Assembly: GCA_017506865.1 (NCBI GenBank)
Contig: JAFCMP010000551.1
Coordinates: forward strand, 540,100 to 604,099
Length of the DNA stretch: 64,000 bases
Direction of reading: 5' to 3'
Origin: Tribonema minus
Taxonomy: Eukaryota > Sar > Xanthophyceae > Tribonematales > Tribonemataceae
Shown piece by piece: positions 52,907 to 63,752 of the stretch. The translations under genes and the position numbers were made by a program. How positions within the stretch are numbered: position 1 is the first letter of the stretch; every line of letters begins with the position of its first letter. The notes under the pieces are model-generated. The model was not told the origin of the DNA and did no database searches. It was given only the letters and a program-made list of their open reading frames with translations.

Positions 52907-53976
52907 AGCCGTTGTGGAGTACATTAGCTCGTTGAGGAATGCCATGCCGATCGAGTGCATGTGAAGCTGCGACCGGGATCGAGCAAGTGCCACAGTGCTT
53001 GCGTGCGTTGCGTGCCCTGCGGCAGCTGTTGGAGGTCCGCCTCCACTTTATCTGCAAGCTCGGTAGCGACGGCATCTGCAAGCGCACTCTGATTGGGGCG
53101 CTTCAGACTAGTAGTACACTGCAACTACAGAGCACTGACTCAGTCGGACGTCAAGTACGCCGTGAGCAGCATCCGCACCGGTGCCACCACCTGCTGCAGC
53201 CATGGCGGCGGTTGCTGCTGCATACGTGGCTGCTGCTGCAGTGGCATTAGCGCTGGTGGCAGCATATGTTCCAGCTTGTCACCTGTTGCTGCATGCAGGG
53301 ATGCGGCAGCTGTGGCAATCGTCCGCATGAGGGGCAGGTGCGCCACCTCTGCTGCTGCTGCGCCTTGTAGCATTGCTGGTGTGGAACGCCCAGCGCCTGC
53401 ATTGACGGCTGCCGCTGCTGCGTGCGCTGGTGCTGCAGCTGCGCCGCCTGCCTTTGCTGCTGCTGCCAGTGGTGTTGCTGCTGCCGCAGGTGTTGGTGCA
53501 GCACCTGCCACATTGGCCGCTGCCACCGCCACTGCCGCTGTCGCAGCCGGCACGGTTGCGGCGCCGCCTGCCGCCGCCGCGCTCCTGTCGCAGGTGCTGC
53601 AGCAGCCCTCAGGCTAGTAGGGCCTGGAGCAGCTGTGTTGCCTATGCCCGCAGCAGCTGCTGTTGATGCTGCAGCTAGTGATGCCGCCGAGGCCGCTTGA
53701 GGTGCAACACGTGCTGCCGCTAGCGCTGCTGCTGTCTCTGATGCTTGAGCAGCTGCTGCTGCCGCCGCTGCTGCTGCCGCCGCTGCTGCTGCCGTCGGAG
53801 TAGTTGCGCCGTACGCCGCCGCTGCTGCTGCCGCTGGTGCCGCCTGTGCTGCCGCCGCGACCCCTGATCCAGCGGCAGATGCGCCGTGTGTTGCCGGAAT
53901 GGCTGCGCCATTAGCGCGGCCTGCCGCTGATGCAGTTGCCGCTGCCGGAGCGGTCGCGCCTCCACTGGCAACCGCC
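52907..53976 (-). pseudogene. Copy-2 alanine-rich region
   Basis: Minus-strand sequence homologous to copy-1 positions ~13178-14193: the linker upstream of the endonuclease (LADAVATELADKVEADLQQL) and then the alanine-rich domain. Small insertions and deletions break the frame. It ends at GGCAACCGCC, the Mutator target site. Confidence 0.75.
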
Positions 53977-54177
53977 CGAACCCCATATTTGGGCCAGCCT
54001 GGCCCAAATATCTCGTGGGCCAGGTAGGCCACGTCATCCGCTGAGAACTGCGCTGCTGCCGCACCCCGAAGAGACACTCATTGTGCCCCAGCAAAGCGCC
54101 CCTGGTGGCGTACGACAGCTACTACACTAGCTGTTGCACCAGCAGAGCGTTGGCGGATGGGGCGAAGCCTACAGAGC
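53977..54177. repeat. MULE left terminal inverted repeat
   Basis: It begins CGAACCCCATATTTGGGCC, with an inner palindrome ATATTTGGGCC-AGCCT-GGCCCAAATAT. It pairs with 62926-63112 through AGGTAGGCCACGTCATCCGC and GGCGTACGACAGCTACTACA. Confidence 0.92.
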
Positions 54178-56817
54178 ACGTTGGAGTCATCAGGTGATGC
54201 CTGGCAGTCGCTGCAGCTCTCCAGTTGCGTATCCTTCCCGTGCATCATGGCATTGCCTTGCATGTCGGTCTGTATCGCCTGTGCGAGCCTGGAGCAAGTC
54301 TTGTTAATCACAGTTGCCTCAGACGCAAGTAAGATGCAGGGCGCCAGTTTTCGCTGGCAGCCGAGGAGTCGAGGGCAGCACGGGAGTTTCAGCAACTTCA
54401 ATCGTTGGTCTTTCGCGTTTCTACTGATGTTGTTTCTGCCTTTAGCGTGTCTTCTTGCTACATGACCATGAGGTTTTAACTTATATTAACACTCGTTTTT
54501 CTTACATCATCGAAAATGTATGGGCTTTGGGTGGCTTGGGGCCTCTAATTCCTTAATGGCGACTGCTGCAGGACGCTTCCATAAGCATCATGATGGCGCT
54601 TATCCTGCGTGTGATGTGATTCATTGAGCATCTTGTTGGCAGTTGAAGGTGAAGCACTCAGCATTGTATACTGGTGCAGAAACTAGTTCGGGCTTACTAC
54701 CAAGAAACCGCCAAAATACTTTGCTACTGCCCCCCCTGCTAGTTTGATGTGCCTCAAGTATCTAGACGTTGAACAATTTCCTCGTGCCATGCAGTGTTAG
54801 ATTACGACTGCCTGGAAAAATCAGTGGTGTCCTTTGCCCACGCCTGAACGCATGGCGCCTTCATGTCTGAAGCCATCTGAATACCAACCCCTGACAGCGC
54901 CGGTGCCTCTATGCACGCATGCATGCGGCGATGCACCTGCCAACGACGCATGGCAGCCGCATTTTCAGCGCGCTGTGCGAGAGGGACGACAGGGACGTGC
55001 GCGACAACAGCAGCAGCTCAGCCGTGCTCTCAACGCTTAATGTGGCGGCGCTTTCAGGCGCGCATGAGTCGGCAGCAGCGACACCACGTTCATGGTCTCA
55101 GCGCCAGCAGTGGCGGCGGTGCGCGCACGCGATGGGAGTGTGCATAACAGCCGTTGCGGTTCAGCCGCGTGCACAGCATAATGCCTTTTATGGCACTTGT
55201 ATCGCATGGCGGTACCGGCGATACGTGCTTAGAAGGCAGCGGCGCCAGTGCAGCAAGCGCGGTGCGTCGCTCCAGCTCCTCCACGCACTCGCCGAGCAGC
55301 GCCATGCCTGAAAGGCGTCGGCGTCGGCGGCGTGCGGCGCGCTGCCGCCGCCGCCGCGCGCGAGCGCGTGCCAACGCCGCAGCATGCGCCACAGCTGCGG
55401 CGTGGCGTCGAGGCCCGGCGGGCGCAGTGCCGTGCAGCGCGGCGACCTTGCGCGCGATGGCGGCGCTCGTGCGCGGCTCGCGCATCTGCGCCGGCGTCAG
55501 CGTCTGCGCCTCCAGGAACTCCTGGCGTCGAGCAGGCGGGCCGGGGGGGCGGGTGCTCTCGACGGCAGCAGAAGAGGCGGGGGCGCATACGCCTAAGGAG
55601 CAGCAGCGCCTGGCACGGCACAAGGTGCTGCTCACTTGATGTAATCAAGCGCGGACGGGCGTGGCAATGGCACGCAGCCGCCAGACACTTCAGCAGCAGG
55701 TGTTCCAAAGCTGCGCAACACTAGCGCAGCTGTTGTGACTCCCACCAGCGATCTGGCTGTGTGCAGCACATAGCAATGTGCATGAGGGGCATGCTGCAGC
55801 AGGTTTTGTCCGACAGGTGCATCATGAGCAGCTTGGCTCATGATGCACCCTCAGCTGCGTCAGTTGCAGATGGAAGCGCGTAGCATGCTGGACGCTTTCA
55901 ACAATTGTGAGCATGCCTTGGTAAATGGTGGCACGTCAGCTGTGGCTGTGGCGACGTTTAATAAATGTTCGAGGCTTTACTACCAACACCTACGCTATAC
56001 TATGAAGTATAGTTGTCCAACATGTTTCGTCATCCACGTGTGACTCTGTCTTGTAGGCTCTTTTGACTGTTGACGCTTGATGCATGATCATGATGCTTAC
56101 ACATGAGGTTTCTTGTGCATGATCATACCTTCCCTGTTGATGCTTGATGCATCATGCTTACACATTAGATTTCTTGTGCATGCTGCACACCTTCCTGTTG
56201 GTTGCTTCATTTGAAACTCGAAAGGTTGGCGATATATATATGTATCACGCAAACATCATGAACTTGTGTGTTTCGCTTTGCAATGTACATGAATCAATGC
56301 AAATGGCCAACTCGGGTGCTGGTACACGGGTGTGTGTGCTCCCATCGCACATTGGGCAAGCATCAAATTGAATGATCGCACATTGCTGCCCGTTTGATTG
56401 TGGCTGCTGGATTATTGAGCATACATGTGGTCTTGTTGCGCCAGCATCCATCCACACAACCTTACCCTAAATCTTGACACAATCATCACCTGTGCTTTGG
56501 CGTGCAATGTCCCAAACAGCTGACGTGAACCACTTCATGCTACATGCATGTATACGAATGCCTCAGAGGGTCTCCAATGAGAGTGTAAAATGTGTGCACG
56601 CACACATTTGCAGAGCGAGCTCATATTCCTATCACATGCATCACATGCACACCCATGCATCTGATGGAAAAAGCCGAGCGCAGCATTGACAAAGCTGTCT
56701 GCAAGACAGTTCAGATCATGCATGATCATCTTAAGGGCAAAAACACAATCTTGCAAGAAAGATGAATGCATCAGAGATGGAATGCCAATGCAAGGAATAT
56801 ATTGCACATGCAAGCGT
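54178..56817. other. MULE interior between TIR and transposase 3' end; no assigned gene
   Basis: About 2.6 kb separate the TIR from the transposase stop. The longest frames are 55090-55635 (-, 181 aa, Arg/Ala-rich: AAALARARARRRRQRAARRR) and its plus-strand counterparts, all open because of CGC/GCG-rich sequence. No known domain is visible. The part could be captured host DNA (as in Pack-MULEs), a second element gene, or non-coding sequence. An AT-richer stretch with GTTGATGCTTGATGCAT echoes lies at 56068-56165. Confidence 0.35.
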
Positions 56818-59800
56818 TTAGGTTTTCTTCTTCTTACTGGGGCCAGCTGTGCTGCTCCGTGCCCGTTTCCCCAATACTTTCTGTGTACGCCTCTGCCTGA
56901 TGAGTGGGTCATGGACATTGCCTGCTACTCTATCACGTGCTACTTGGCTAAGGTACTTCATCAGTTCCACCGCCTCCTGAGGTGGCAATGACTTAACATC
57001 CGCAATGAGATTCTTGGCAAGTCCCCAGATTTGGGCATGCGCTATGTCAACGCTCAGCTGCTGAGGCTCATCCACCCCCATTGCATCCCAGTCATCGCAT
57101 GCTGCAGCCCCCACACCAGATGCGGCAGCTGCAAATTGCCTTGCAGCAAGCGCCACCACTTTTGCTAGTACTATCTCTTTACCTTCACCAGTGAGAATGC
57201 AGGCTGCCGCCTTCACACGGGAGGGGTGGAGCCACCTCGAGTGCGTGTTGCGGAAGATACACTCTGCAGCTGAGCGCTGCACGCGTGAGCATTGTGCGAC
57301 AGTCGCCGTGGTCAGCACTGGGCTTGCCGCAGTCGCTGATGCTGCCGCCGCCGCCGTCGCTGGTGCTGTCGGCGGCGCCGCTGTCGCCGGCGCTGCGTCC
57401 ATGCTGTGCACAAGCGGCGCTGCTGCCGCTGCTGCCGCTGCCGCTGTCGCCGGCGCTGCCGCCGCTGCTGTCGCCGGCGCTGCGTCCAAGCTGCGCACAA
57501 GCGGCGCTGCTGCCGCTGCCGCTGTCGCCGGCGCTGCCGCCGCTGCTGCTGCCGCCGCTGTCGCCGGCGCTGCGTCCAAGCTGCGCACAAGCGGCGCTGC
57601 TGCCGCTGCTGCCGCTGCCGCTGTCGCCGGCGCTGCCGCCGCTGCTGCCGCCGCCGCTGTCGCCGGCACTGCGTACATGCTGCGCACAAGCGGCGCTGCC
57701 GCCGCTACTGCCAGCGCTGCTGTCGCCGGCGCCGCGTCTATGGTGCGCCCAATGGCAGGCGGCGCCGTAGCAGCTCGCACCACTGATGCCGCCAGCGCCG
57801 GCGTCGAAGTCCGTCGCGAGCACACAGTCAAGATGTTTGTGCTGGGGCTTGCTTTGCGTGCACTGCTGAGCACCAGCTTTGCGTCCGCCGCCATGAGCCC
57901 TTGAAGCCTGCGCCATTCCATTGCGGTGACAGAGTCACCTACATGAATGCGCCGGCTCTCCTCCGCTGGCAGCAGAGCCCCTGTTGATTTGTTGCGAGTG
58001 AAGCTGAGCACTGTGACCGTGTTGTCCGTGAAGCCGAGCTCAACTCCAAGACTCTCTCCCACCATCATGCGCAGTGATACATCATGCGTAGTGTACGCTT
58101 GAAGTTGAGTAGCACCGCCTGTGGCTGCCGCTGCGCTGGATGCTGCTGTTCTGCTGCCGCTGCTGCTGCTGCTGCGCTGCCGCTCCTCCGCGCCGCTGCT
58201 GCATTGCTCATCTTCCTCGCCGCCGCTGCTGCCATCGTCCGCGCCGCCGCTGCGCTGCCCCTCCTCCTCACCACTTCCGTTGCCCCCTTCACCAGGCAAA
58301 ACTGTCACTCGCGGCAAGCACGCGAGGACATGGCGGCACAGCATGCCTGTCCGCATAGTCTCCAGGCAAGTGCACAGCGCAGCTCCTGAGGCAGTTATCA
58401 CCACAGAATGGCACGAGCGGCCAAGAGTGGAAGCTACAGAAAACCATTCCTGTGCGCCAAACGCTGTGTAGTTGTCTGCGATGGCTTGCAGCATGCTGAT
58501 GCTTGCTCTGTGATGATCATTCTCGTCCAGTGCTGCATCGGGCTCAGCCTCCACGGCCCACTCTGCAAGCAAAGAGCACATGCCATCATGCTTAGTCAGT
58601 GTGAAGTGGAACACAGTAACCCGTTGTGCTTGCTCCACTTTCACCACTTGGTGCGCGATAGTCGTCACTTAGTGTCTATTGAGCAGCAAGGATGCTGCTG
58701 TTGCCTGCCAGTAACAATAGTTTTAAACGACAGTGTCAGAAGTACGGCCAATGTAAATGTGATGATATCAGAGATGACCACACATGTAACACATGCCTAA
58801 ACTAGTTGCTAAGCTGGTCGCTGACACCAACAAATTGTGTTGTGCAGCCTTTCGTTTGACCACACACAAAAAGCATAGCAATCTAATTGAGCACTGATGT
58901 GGTGATGATCACTGGGGTCGATATATGCGCTCAAGCCGCTCTGGACACGTTGCTCCTTGTATGCAATGAGGTTGCGAGACTGCCACTATTGAAGTGAAAA
59001 ACTTTCTAGCTAGCCTAATGACCCGAACCGTTGATGTTGAAGTTAGGAGTTCATGTTACCTACTTGAACAGAAACTCAATTGGCACTTTTTGAAGCAAAA
59101 ACAAGCTGCTGAACATCAATTCTTGGTAATTGTACAACTCCTGTTTGCATGTACCTGAGGTGTCGCAGTGATCCTGCCTTGCCAGCTCAACATGATAGCG
59201 CGCAGCAGCTCCAACTTCCTGAACGAGACACGTGAAGCAGTGCAGCGTCCCGTCCTGCTGAGCGACGTCCAGAAGCGGCTGATAGATGTTGCGAAGCGCT
59301 GCATCCACGCCTTTGAGCGCTACGCCATATGCCCGATTTGTGGCCTTGTTGTAGAGCTGGTCTTCGGCGCTGTATCTGCTGGTGATGCGGTCAATGGTGG
59401 TCTTAAGGACGCAGAGGGTGCTGAGCTTGTGAAGCTCAGATTTGATCTTGGCGAAATATCCCTCACACCGCTGGGTAGAGTTGATCCCCAAGGTGAGGAC
59501 GCCGATGCGGAAGTAGAATGCCCACCGCTGCCGTATGGGGTAGATGGTCGTGTTCAGGTACTTGACAACATCGGCATCGGCTTTGCCAGCACTCGCAAGT
59601 GCACGGTGAAGTGCGGTCCAGGCGCGCTCAAAGCAAACCTCCGTGGGTGCCCTGGATGCTCGATGCAGACACTTCTTGAAGACCTGCCAATGGCATCGAG
59701 GTGTAAGTGAACTTCAAGTTGATGAACACTGCAGCATTGAAGCTGTATCAGCCAGTGCGGCAGATGCAAAGATAAGGCCTGCATGGGTGCATACAATACT

Positions 59801-62641
59801 ATTTTGTACATTATCGTGGCACAGCAGCAAAGGACAATCATGATGGTGGCGCCACACGCACATTCATTTTGTGACATGTTATTTGACCGATGATGTTGCG
59901 CTGGCAATATCGCAACATGCGTGTTACTTGAATGGCCATTGCCATATTGGGTTCTGTGAATTGCTGCTGCAGCGGTCTGCTTGGTGTGGACCGAACATGC
60001 ATGAGTGAATGAGCCTCCATAGCATTGCAATGTGTCCATGATGGCTTTCTGCTTTGCAGCACGCTCCAACCCAATGCTGTTGATGGTACTACCGCTGGCA
60101 GCAATTTAGAGCCGTGGATGTCAGGTTCATTCACGCTATATCATTTAAAACATTTGAGTATGATATTTTACATACAGATAGCATGCGCGCAATTTGCAAA
60201 AAATTTCTCTACGCCACGTTCACCAAGGTCAAATACCTCAATGCGCGCATCACCATTCCGGATTGGCAACTTCAGAGTAAACATTTGCCATACATTTGAG
60301 TATGTTAATTTTACATACAGATAGCATGAGCGTAGTTTTCAACGTGTTTCCCTACGTCACGTTCACCAAGGTGAAACACTTCAATGCGTGCATCACTTCC
60401 GGATCGGCAACTTCACCTTCAATTTGAACATTTGCCATACGTCACACGGTTTTCAGCAGTATGTAGAAGAATAACCCCTCCCACGCAGTCAAAGACGGGG
60501 AAAATGAATATTATGAGCCCATGTTGCAATGCCTACGTGAACTTAAAATCATGCCCCAGCTATGCAGTAATGCAACATCAAGTCAAGCGGGCAAGCAAAA
60601 TTTGCACTTGCCTGCCATGTTGAATCGCCCAGCTTCCCCTTGAGCTTCTCCTTCACATTCTTGACGAAGTGCCACTCGCAGATGAGGTGCACTGTTCCTG
60701 GCCAGGAAAGCCCCATGGCAGCTTCCGCAGCAAAATCCCTGCAATGGAGGTGAAAAGCAGATGTTGCATGCGCATGTGAGACGGCTGTGCGCAAGGCGGG
60801 CTACTGGGCACACTGACAATGATATCATTGACATCCCCACCATAATTCGCACACCTGTCTGTGAAGCACACACGAGGGTGCTTGCCGTCCACCATTTTCA
60901 CGTAGTGGTCAAAGAACCACATGAATGCCTCTGTGTCCTCCTTGTCCAAGACTGCCTGGCAGAAGAGTCGTGTCCTGAACACCAAGAGCGCCGCAGTGAG
61001 TCGCAGTGAGAAAATGAATGCATCGCTCAGCAACATGCAGTCAATTGTTAAGAACAGTGAAAAAGCAGTGTAGTCCATCAGCATTTGGCAGCTATACAGT
61101 ATCGCTGACTGCCATGTCAATCACTGCAGTTTGGTGACGGCATGCATTCAGCATTATTACATACTGCTCACTTGCTCTCGCCGTTCACTCCAACGATCAC
61201 GCTCAGTGGCAGGCCATACTTGGTGGTGCCAAAAGTGCAGTCCTGCACAGGCGGCACAAAAGCATAGAAGTTGAGCGGAACATGATGTGTTGTCATTTCG
61301 TCATACAGCGATAATTTCCTATGAGCCGTTGATGACCACCTCCATCATGGTGTGCGAATGTAGCTGAGCCAAATCATTTGGGCAAATATGAGTTTCAGTA
61401 TGCACACTGTGACCGCATTGGTGCTGGGTTTTCCAGAGGCAGCTGCTGATCAAGTAGTAAGCGATGACAATGACACGGTGACACCAGTCAATTGCAGCGC
61501 ACTGGCAATTACATACAGTACATCGTCAAAATATTCAGACCATGGGGTGGCAAGAGGGACAAAGTATACTGCCTTAAGACTAGGTACGTCATGATGCTGC
61601 ATGAGTTGAGTGCAGCAGCCAATGAAGCATCACCGGTGCAGTAACAGCAGCATACCTGTTGGACTACATCTAGGCCAAAGTCCTTAGCGGCTCGACCTGC
61701 TCCTGAGTAGCCCAAAAAGCGAGCCTGAACGTGCAGTCCTCCTGAAGGTCGTATGATGCGTATCCTCCGTTGGCCTTCACCTCGCAGAGCGCTGCGATGA
61801 ACTCTTTGCTATCACCCTTGGTGAATGCAATGCGTGCTCTGACGTCAGCTTTTGTGTTGTTCAGCAGGGCGAGAGCTGATTGATCAAAAACCGCTGTGAA
61901 GTCACCGCCGAAATGATGAAGTCACGACAGTCTGCTGAAGCACCTTGCCACTCATAGTTGGTGCGGCACTCCAGTTCCTGACGTTCTGGATGATGTCATC
62001 TGTGAGGTCTTCCCTGGTGATGATGCGACCTGTATTACCAGGTGGCGCCACCGGTTCAGTCATGGCACTCAGCGCGTGATTGTGGCCCTCGTGGAATGAT
62101 GTGAGTTGGGAAATTGCCCATGGTGGCTCGTGGCTGGCATTCTGGCATGAGTTCTCATCTGGTGCTATGTGCTGCTCCTTTGACACTGACTGTTGTCTGA
62201 GCTTTACAAGCCACTTGCACTCGCACTTGATGCATGTGCTTGCGACTGCACGACGCTGCGCTTCTGGGTGCGTCTCTGAGCGCTTGCGAGGTGGTTTGTC
62301 AGCACAATGGCAGATAATCCAGAACAGAGGAGGGCTGCGTTGTTTGCTCTTGCAGTATACCTTGAAGCCAGCACTGGCAGCATACGTCTGCACCGCATCG
62401 ATGGCATGCTGCCGGGTTGCAAACAGCCTGCTGTTGAGGTCAGCACAGACCTGAAAATGGCGAGGCAGAAAACAGCAAAGCTATCAGGCAGGGATGCTGT
62501 ACAGATCAAGGCAAGTATTGCATTACAGACAGGTATATACACTCCTTAACAGAGGAACCAGACACGTACCTCAGCGTCTGTCACGTTGTGGACCGCAGCA
62601 GTCTGTAACGAAGGCGCTGACAGCTCCTGGAGCTGTTCCAT
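56818..62641 (-). CDS. MULE transposase gene (FAR1-type, DDE, SWIM), spliced
   Basis: Exon 1 starts MEQLQELSAPSLQTAAVHNV at 62641; it ends at a GTACGT donor (62569), and exon 2 resumes at 62450 in phase. Exon 2 (to ~61.9 kb) holds a FAR1/WRKY-GCM1-like DNA-binding domain: HAIDAVQTYAASAGFKVYCK, Cys pairs, FHEGHNHAL. FRLAFWATQEQ follows at ~61.7 kb, and then the catalytic parts: QDCTFGTTKYGLPLSVIVGV (Asp 61240-61242; donor after GESK), RVCFTDR (Asp 60857-60859), PGTVHLICEWHFVKNVKEKL, INSTQRCEGYFAKIK (Glu 59462-59464). The last exon (58668-56818) has the SWIM finger LCTCLETMRTGMLCRHVLAC, a Pro-Ala repeat region (~57.3-57.8 kb) and ends KKKKT. All three catalytic residues and the SWIM Cys/His are present, so it may be functional if splicing is as inferred. 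Several internal junctions, notably around 61.9 kb, remain unresolved. Confidence 0.88.
57330..57780 (-). repeat. In-frame minisatellite in MULE transposase (LVRSxDAAPATA-Ala)
   Basis: Five to six tandem units of about 50-100 bases encode PLVRSLDAAPATAAAA with variable alanine length. The units use TGCTGCCGCTG(C/T) blocks. All six frames are nearly open through this part, which explains several spurious long frames on the plus strand. Confidence 0.75.
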
Positions 62642-62925
62642 CTCAGGATCTGTGGCGCCACAACAGGAACTGAATTCAGCAAAAGCGAATACGTTTTGTG
62701 CTCACGCAGGATTCAAGCGCATACTTATAAATGTACGTAACCTGATGCGTTGCTTGGTGCTGTGTGCTCCACTCAATGGTGCACAAGCAACTCGTCCAAC
62801 GTGAACACACAGACAAGCAGTAGTGCGGCAACGACAGTTGGCGCAGTGAGAGGTGCATTTCGCGTGACGCCGCACCTGGAGAGCTGTGGCGGTCGCCAAG
62901 GCCTCAAAAGTTGTCAGTGTATCAA

Positions 62926-63112
62926 GCTCTGCAAGCCTCGCCCCATCCGCCAACGCTCTGCTGGTGTAGTAGCTGTCGTACGCCACCAGGGCGCTTTGCT
63001 GGGCACAATGAGTGTCTCTTCGGGTGCGACAGCAGCGCAGTTCTCAGCGGATGACGTGGCCTACCTGGCCACACGATATATTTGGGCCAGGCTGGCCCAA
63101 ATATGGGCTTCG
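62926..63112. repeat. MULE right terminal inverted repeat
   Basis: The complement of the left arm. It ends GGCCCAAATATGGGCTTCG directly before the second GGCAACCGCC. The transposase start codon lies about 285 bases inside this arm, so the promoter is probably within or near it. Confidence 0.92.
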
Positions 63113-63689
63113 GGCAACCGCCGCTGCCGCTGTGACAGTTGCCGCTGCTGGCGCTGCTGGTGCTGGTGGTGCTGCTGCCGCTGCAGCTGCCGCCGCTTGT
63201 GTTGCCGCATCCTCAGCAGCGTTGTCTGCAGCAGCTTGAGGAGCCGCCTGCTGCAGCACCCCCGCAGATCCATCCAGAGAGTGCTGGTTGCAGCAGCGCT
63301 TGCAACGTGCCCGCCACATACGCAGCATCAGCGATGTCGCAGGCGCTGGTAATGCCAAGGCCGCCATGCCGTGTTGGGAGTCGCGCTTGCTGTAAGGCTG
63401 GGCCGTGTGCTGCCAGATGGAAGTGGGCCCCACTTTGCGCAAACTGGCGCCAGGTCTGGCCTGGTGGCTGCAGGCCCATTGAGTGTTCAAGCACCCACTG
63501 CGTGCCGATCCCTCCTTGGCGGCTGGCGCTGTCTGTGTAGTGGGAATGATGCGCAGGCAGTACGTCATGTGGGGCACCACGCAGTAGCGCAGTAACCTGA
63601 ACATAGCCCTCGGAGGCATTCTTGGGTCCAGCATGAACTGTCAGTGACCAAGCTCATACGCGAGTTTGCCAGCCATGGCCGCTTTCATT
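63113..63689 (-). pseudogene. Copy-2 non-LTR fragment (RT C-terminal part, internal deletion)
   Basis: The minus strand continues non-LTR copy 2 beyond the MULE: alanine-rich start, then RLPTRHGGLGITSACDIADA and GLQPPGQTWRQFAQSGAHFH, RMTYCLR-equivalent HMTYCLRIIPTTQTAPAAKE, RAMFRLLRYCVVP. At about 63616 the sequence jumps to the region just upstream of RT motif A (copy-1 ~15303), so the RT catalytic core is deleted. It ends at the 9-bp target duplication. Confidence 0.8.
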
Positions 63690-63698
63690 GTCATTGTA

Positions 63699-63752
63699 CA
63701 TAAGCCCCCTCCCTGGAAATGCGTAGTTTGTAGACACATCACGGCCGCAAGG
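63699..63752. repeat. Right part of dispersed TA-flanked repeat
   Basis: CCCTGGAAATGCGTAGTTTG then TAGACACATCACGGCCGC and AAGGCCAC match 39763-39814 closely. Together with 51296-51573 it restores the repeat that is uninterrupted at 39.48-40.04 kb. Confidence 0.7.

Larger units (their letters stand above)
53977..63112 (-). mobile_element. Mutator-like element (MULE), 9136 bp
   Basis: Long terminal inverted repeats (53977-54177 and 62926-63112) begin CGAACCCCATATTTGGGCC and CGAAGCCCATATTTGGGCC and match along nearly 190 bases; the left arm has a ~12-base extra segment. GGCAACCGCC, single in copy 1, occurs on both sides (53967-53976, 63113-63122): a 10-bp target duplication, within the 8-11 bp range of Mutator elements. 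The element contains a spliced transposase gene with FAR1-type, DDE and SWIM domains. It sits inside non-LTR copy 2 and is therefore younger than it. Confidence 0.93.
51574..63689 (-). mobile_element. Non-LTR retrotransposon, copy 2 (5'-truncated, nested)
   Basis: The element starts after GTCATTGTA (51565-51573) with the same T-rich 3' end as copy 1 and finishes before the second GTCATTGTA (63690-63698): a 9-bp target-site duplication. The 5' end corresponds to about 15378 of copy 1, so it is 5'-truncated, as expected for target-primed reverse transcription. It lacks the segment equal to copy-1 positions ~14680-15302 (junction near 63616) and is split by a 430-bp MITE and the 9136-bp Mutator-like element. 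Removing these leaves about 2.5 kb. Confidence 0.85.

Noticed and set aside
55090..55635. Arg/Ala-rich 181-aa frame as a DNA-binding protein
   Set aside because: Arg-rich sequence arises from CGC/GCG repeats; frames on the other strand are equally open and no fold is evident.
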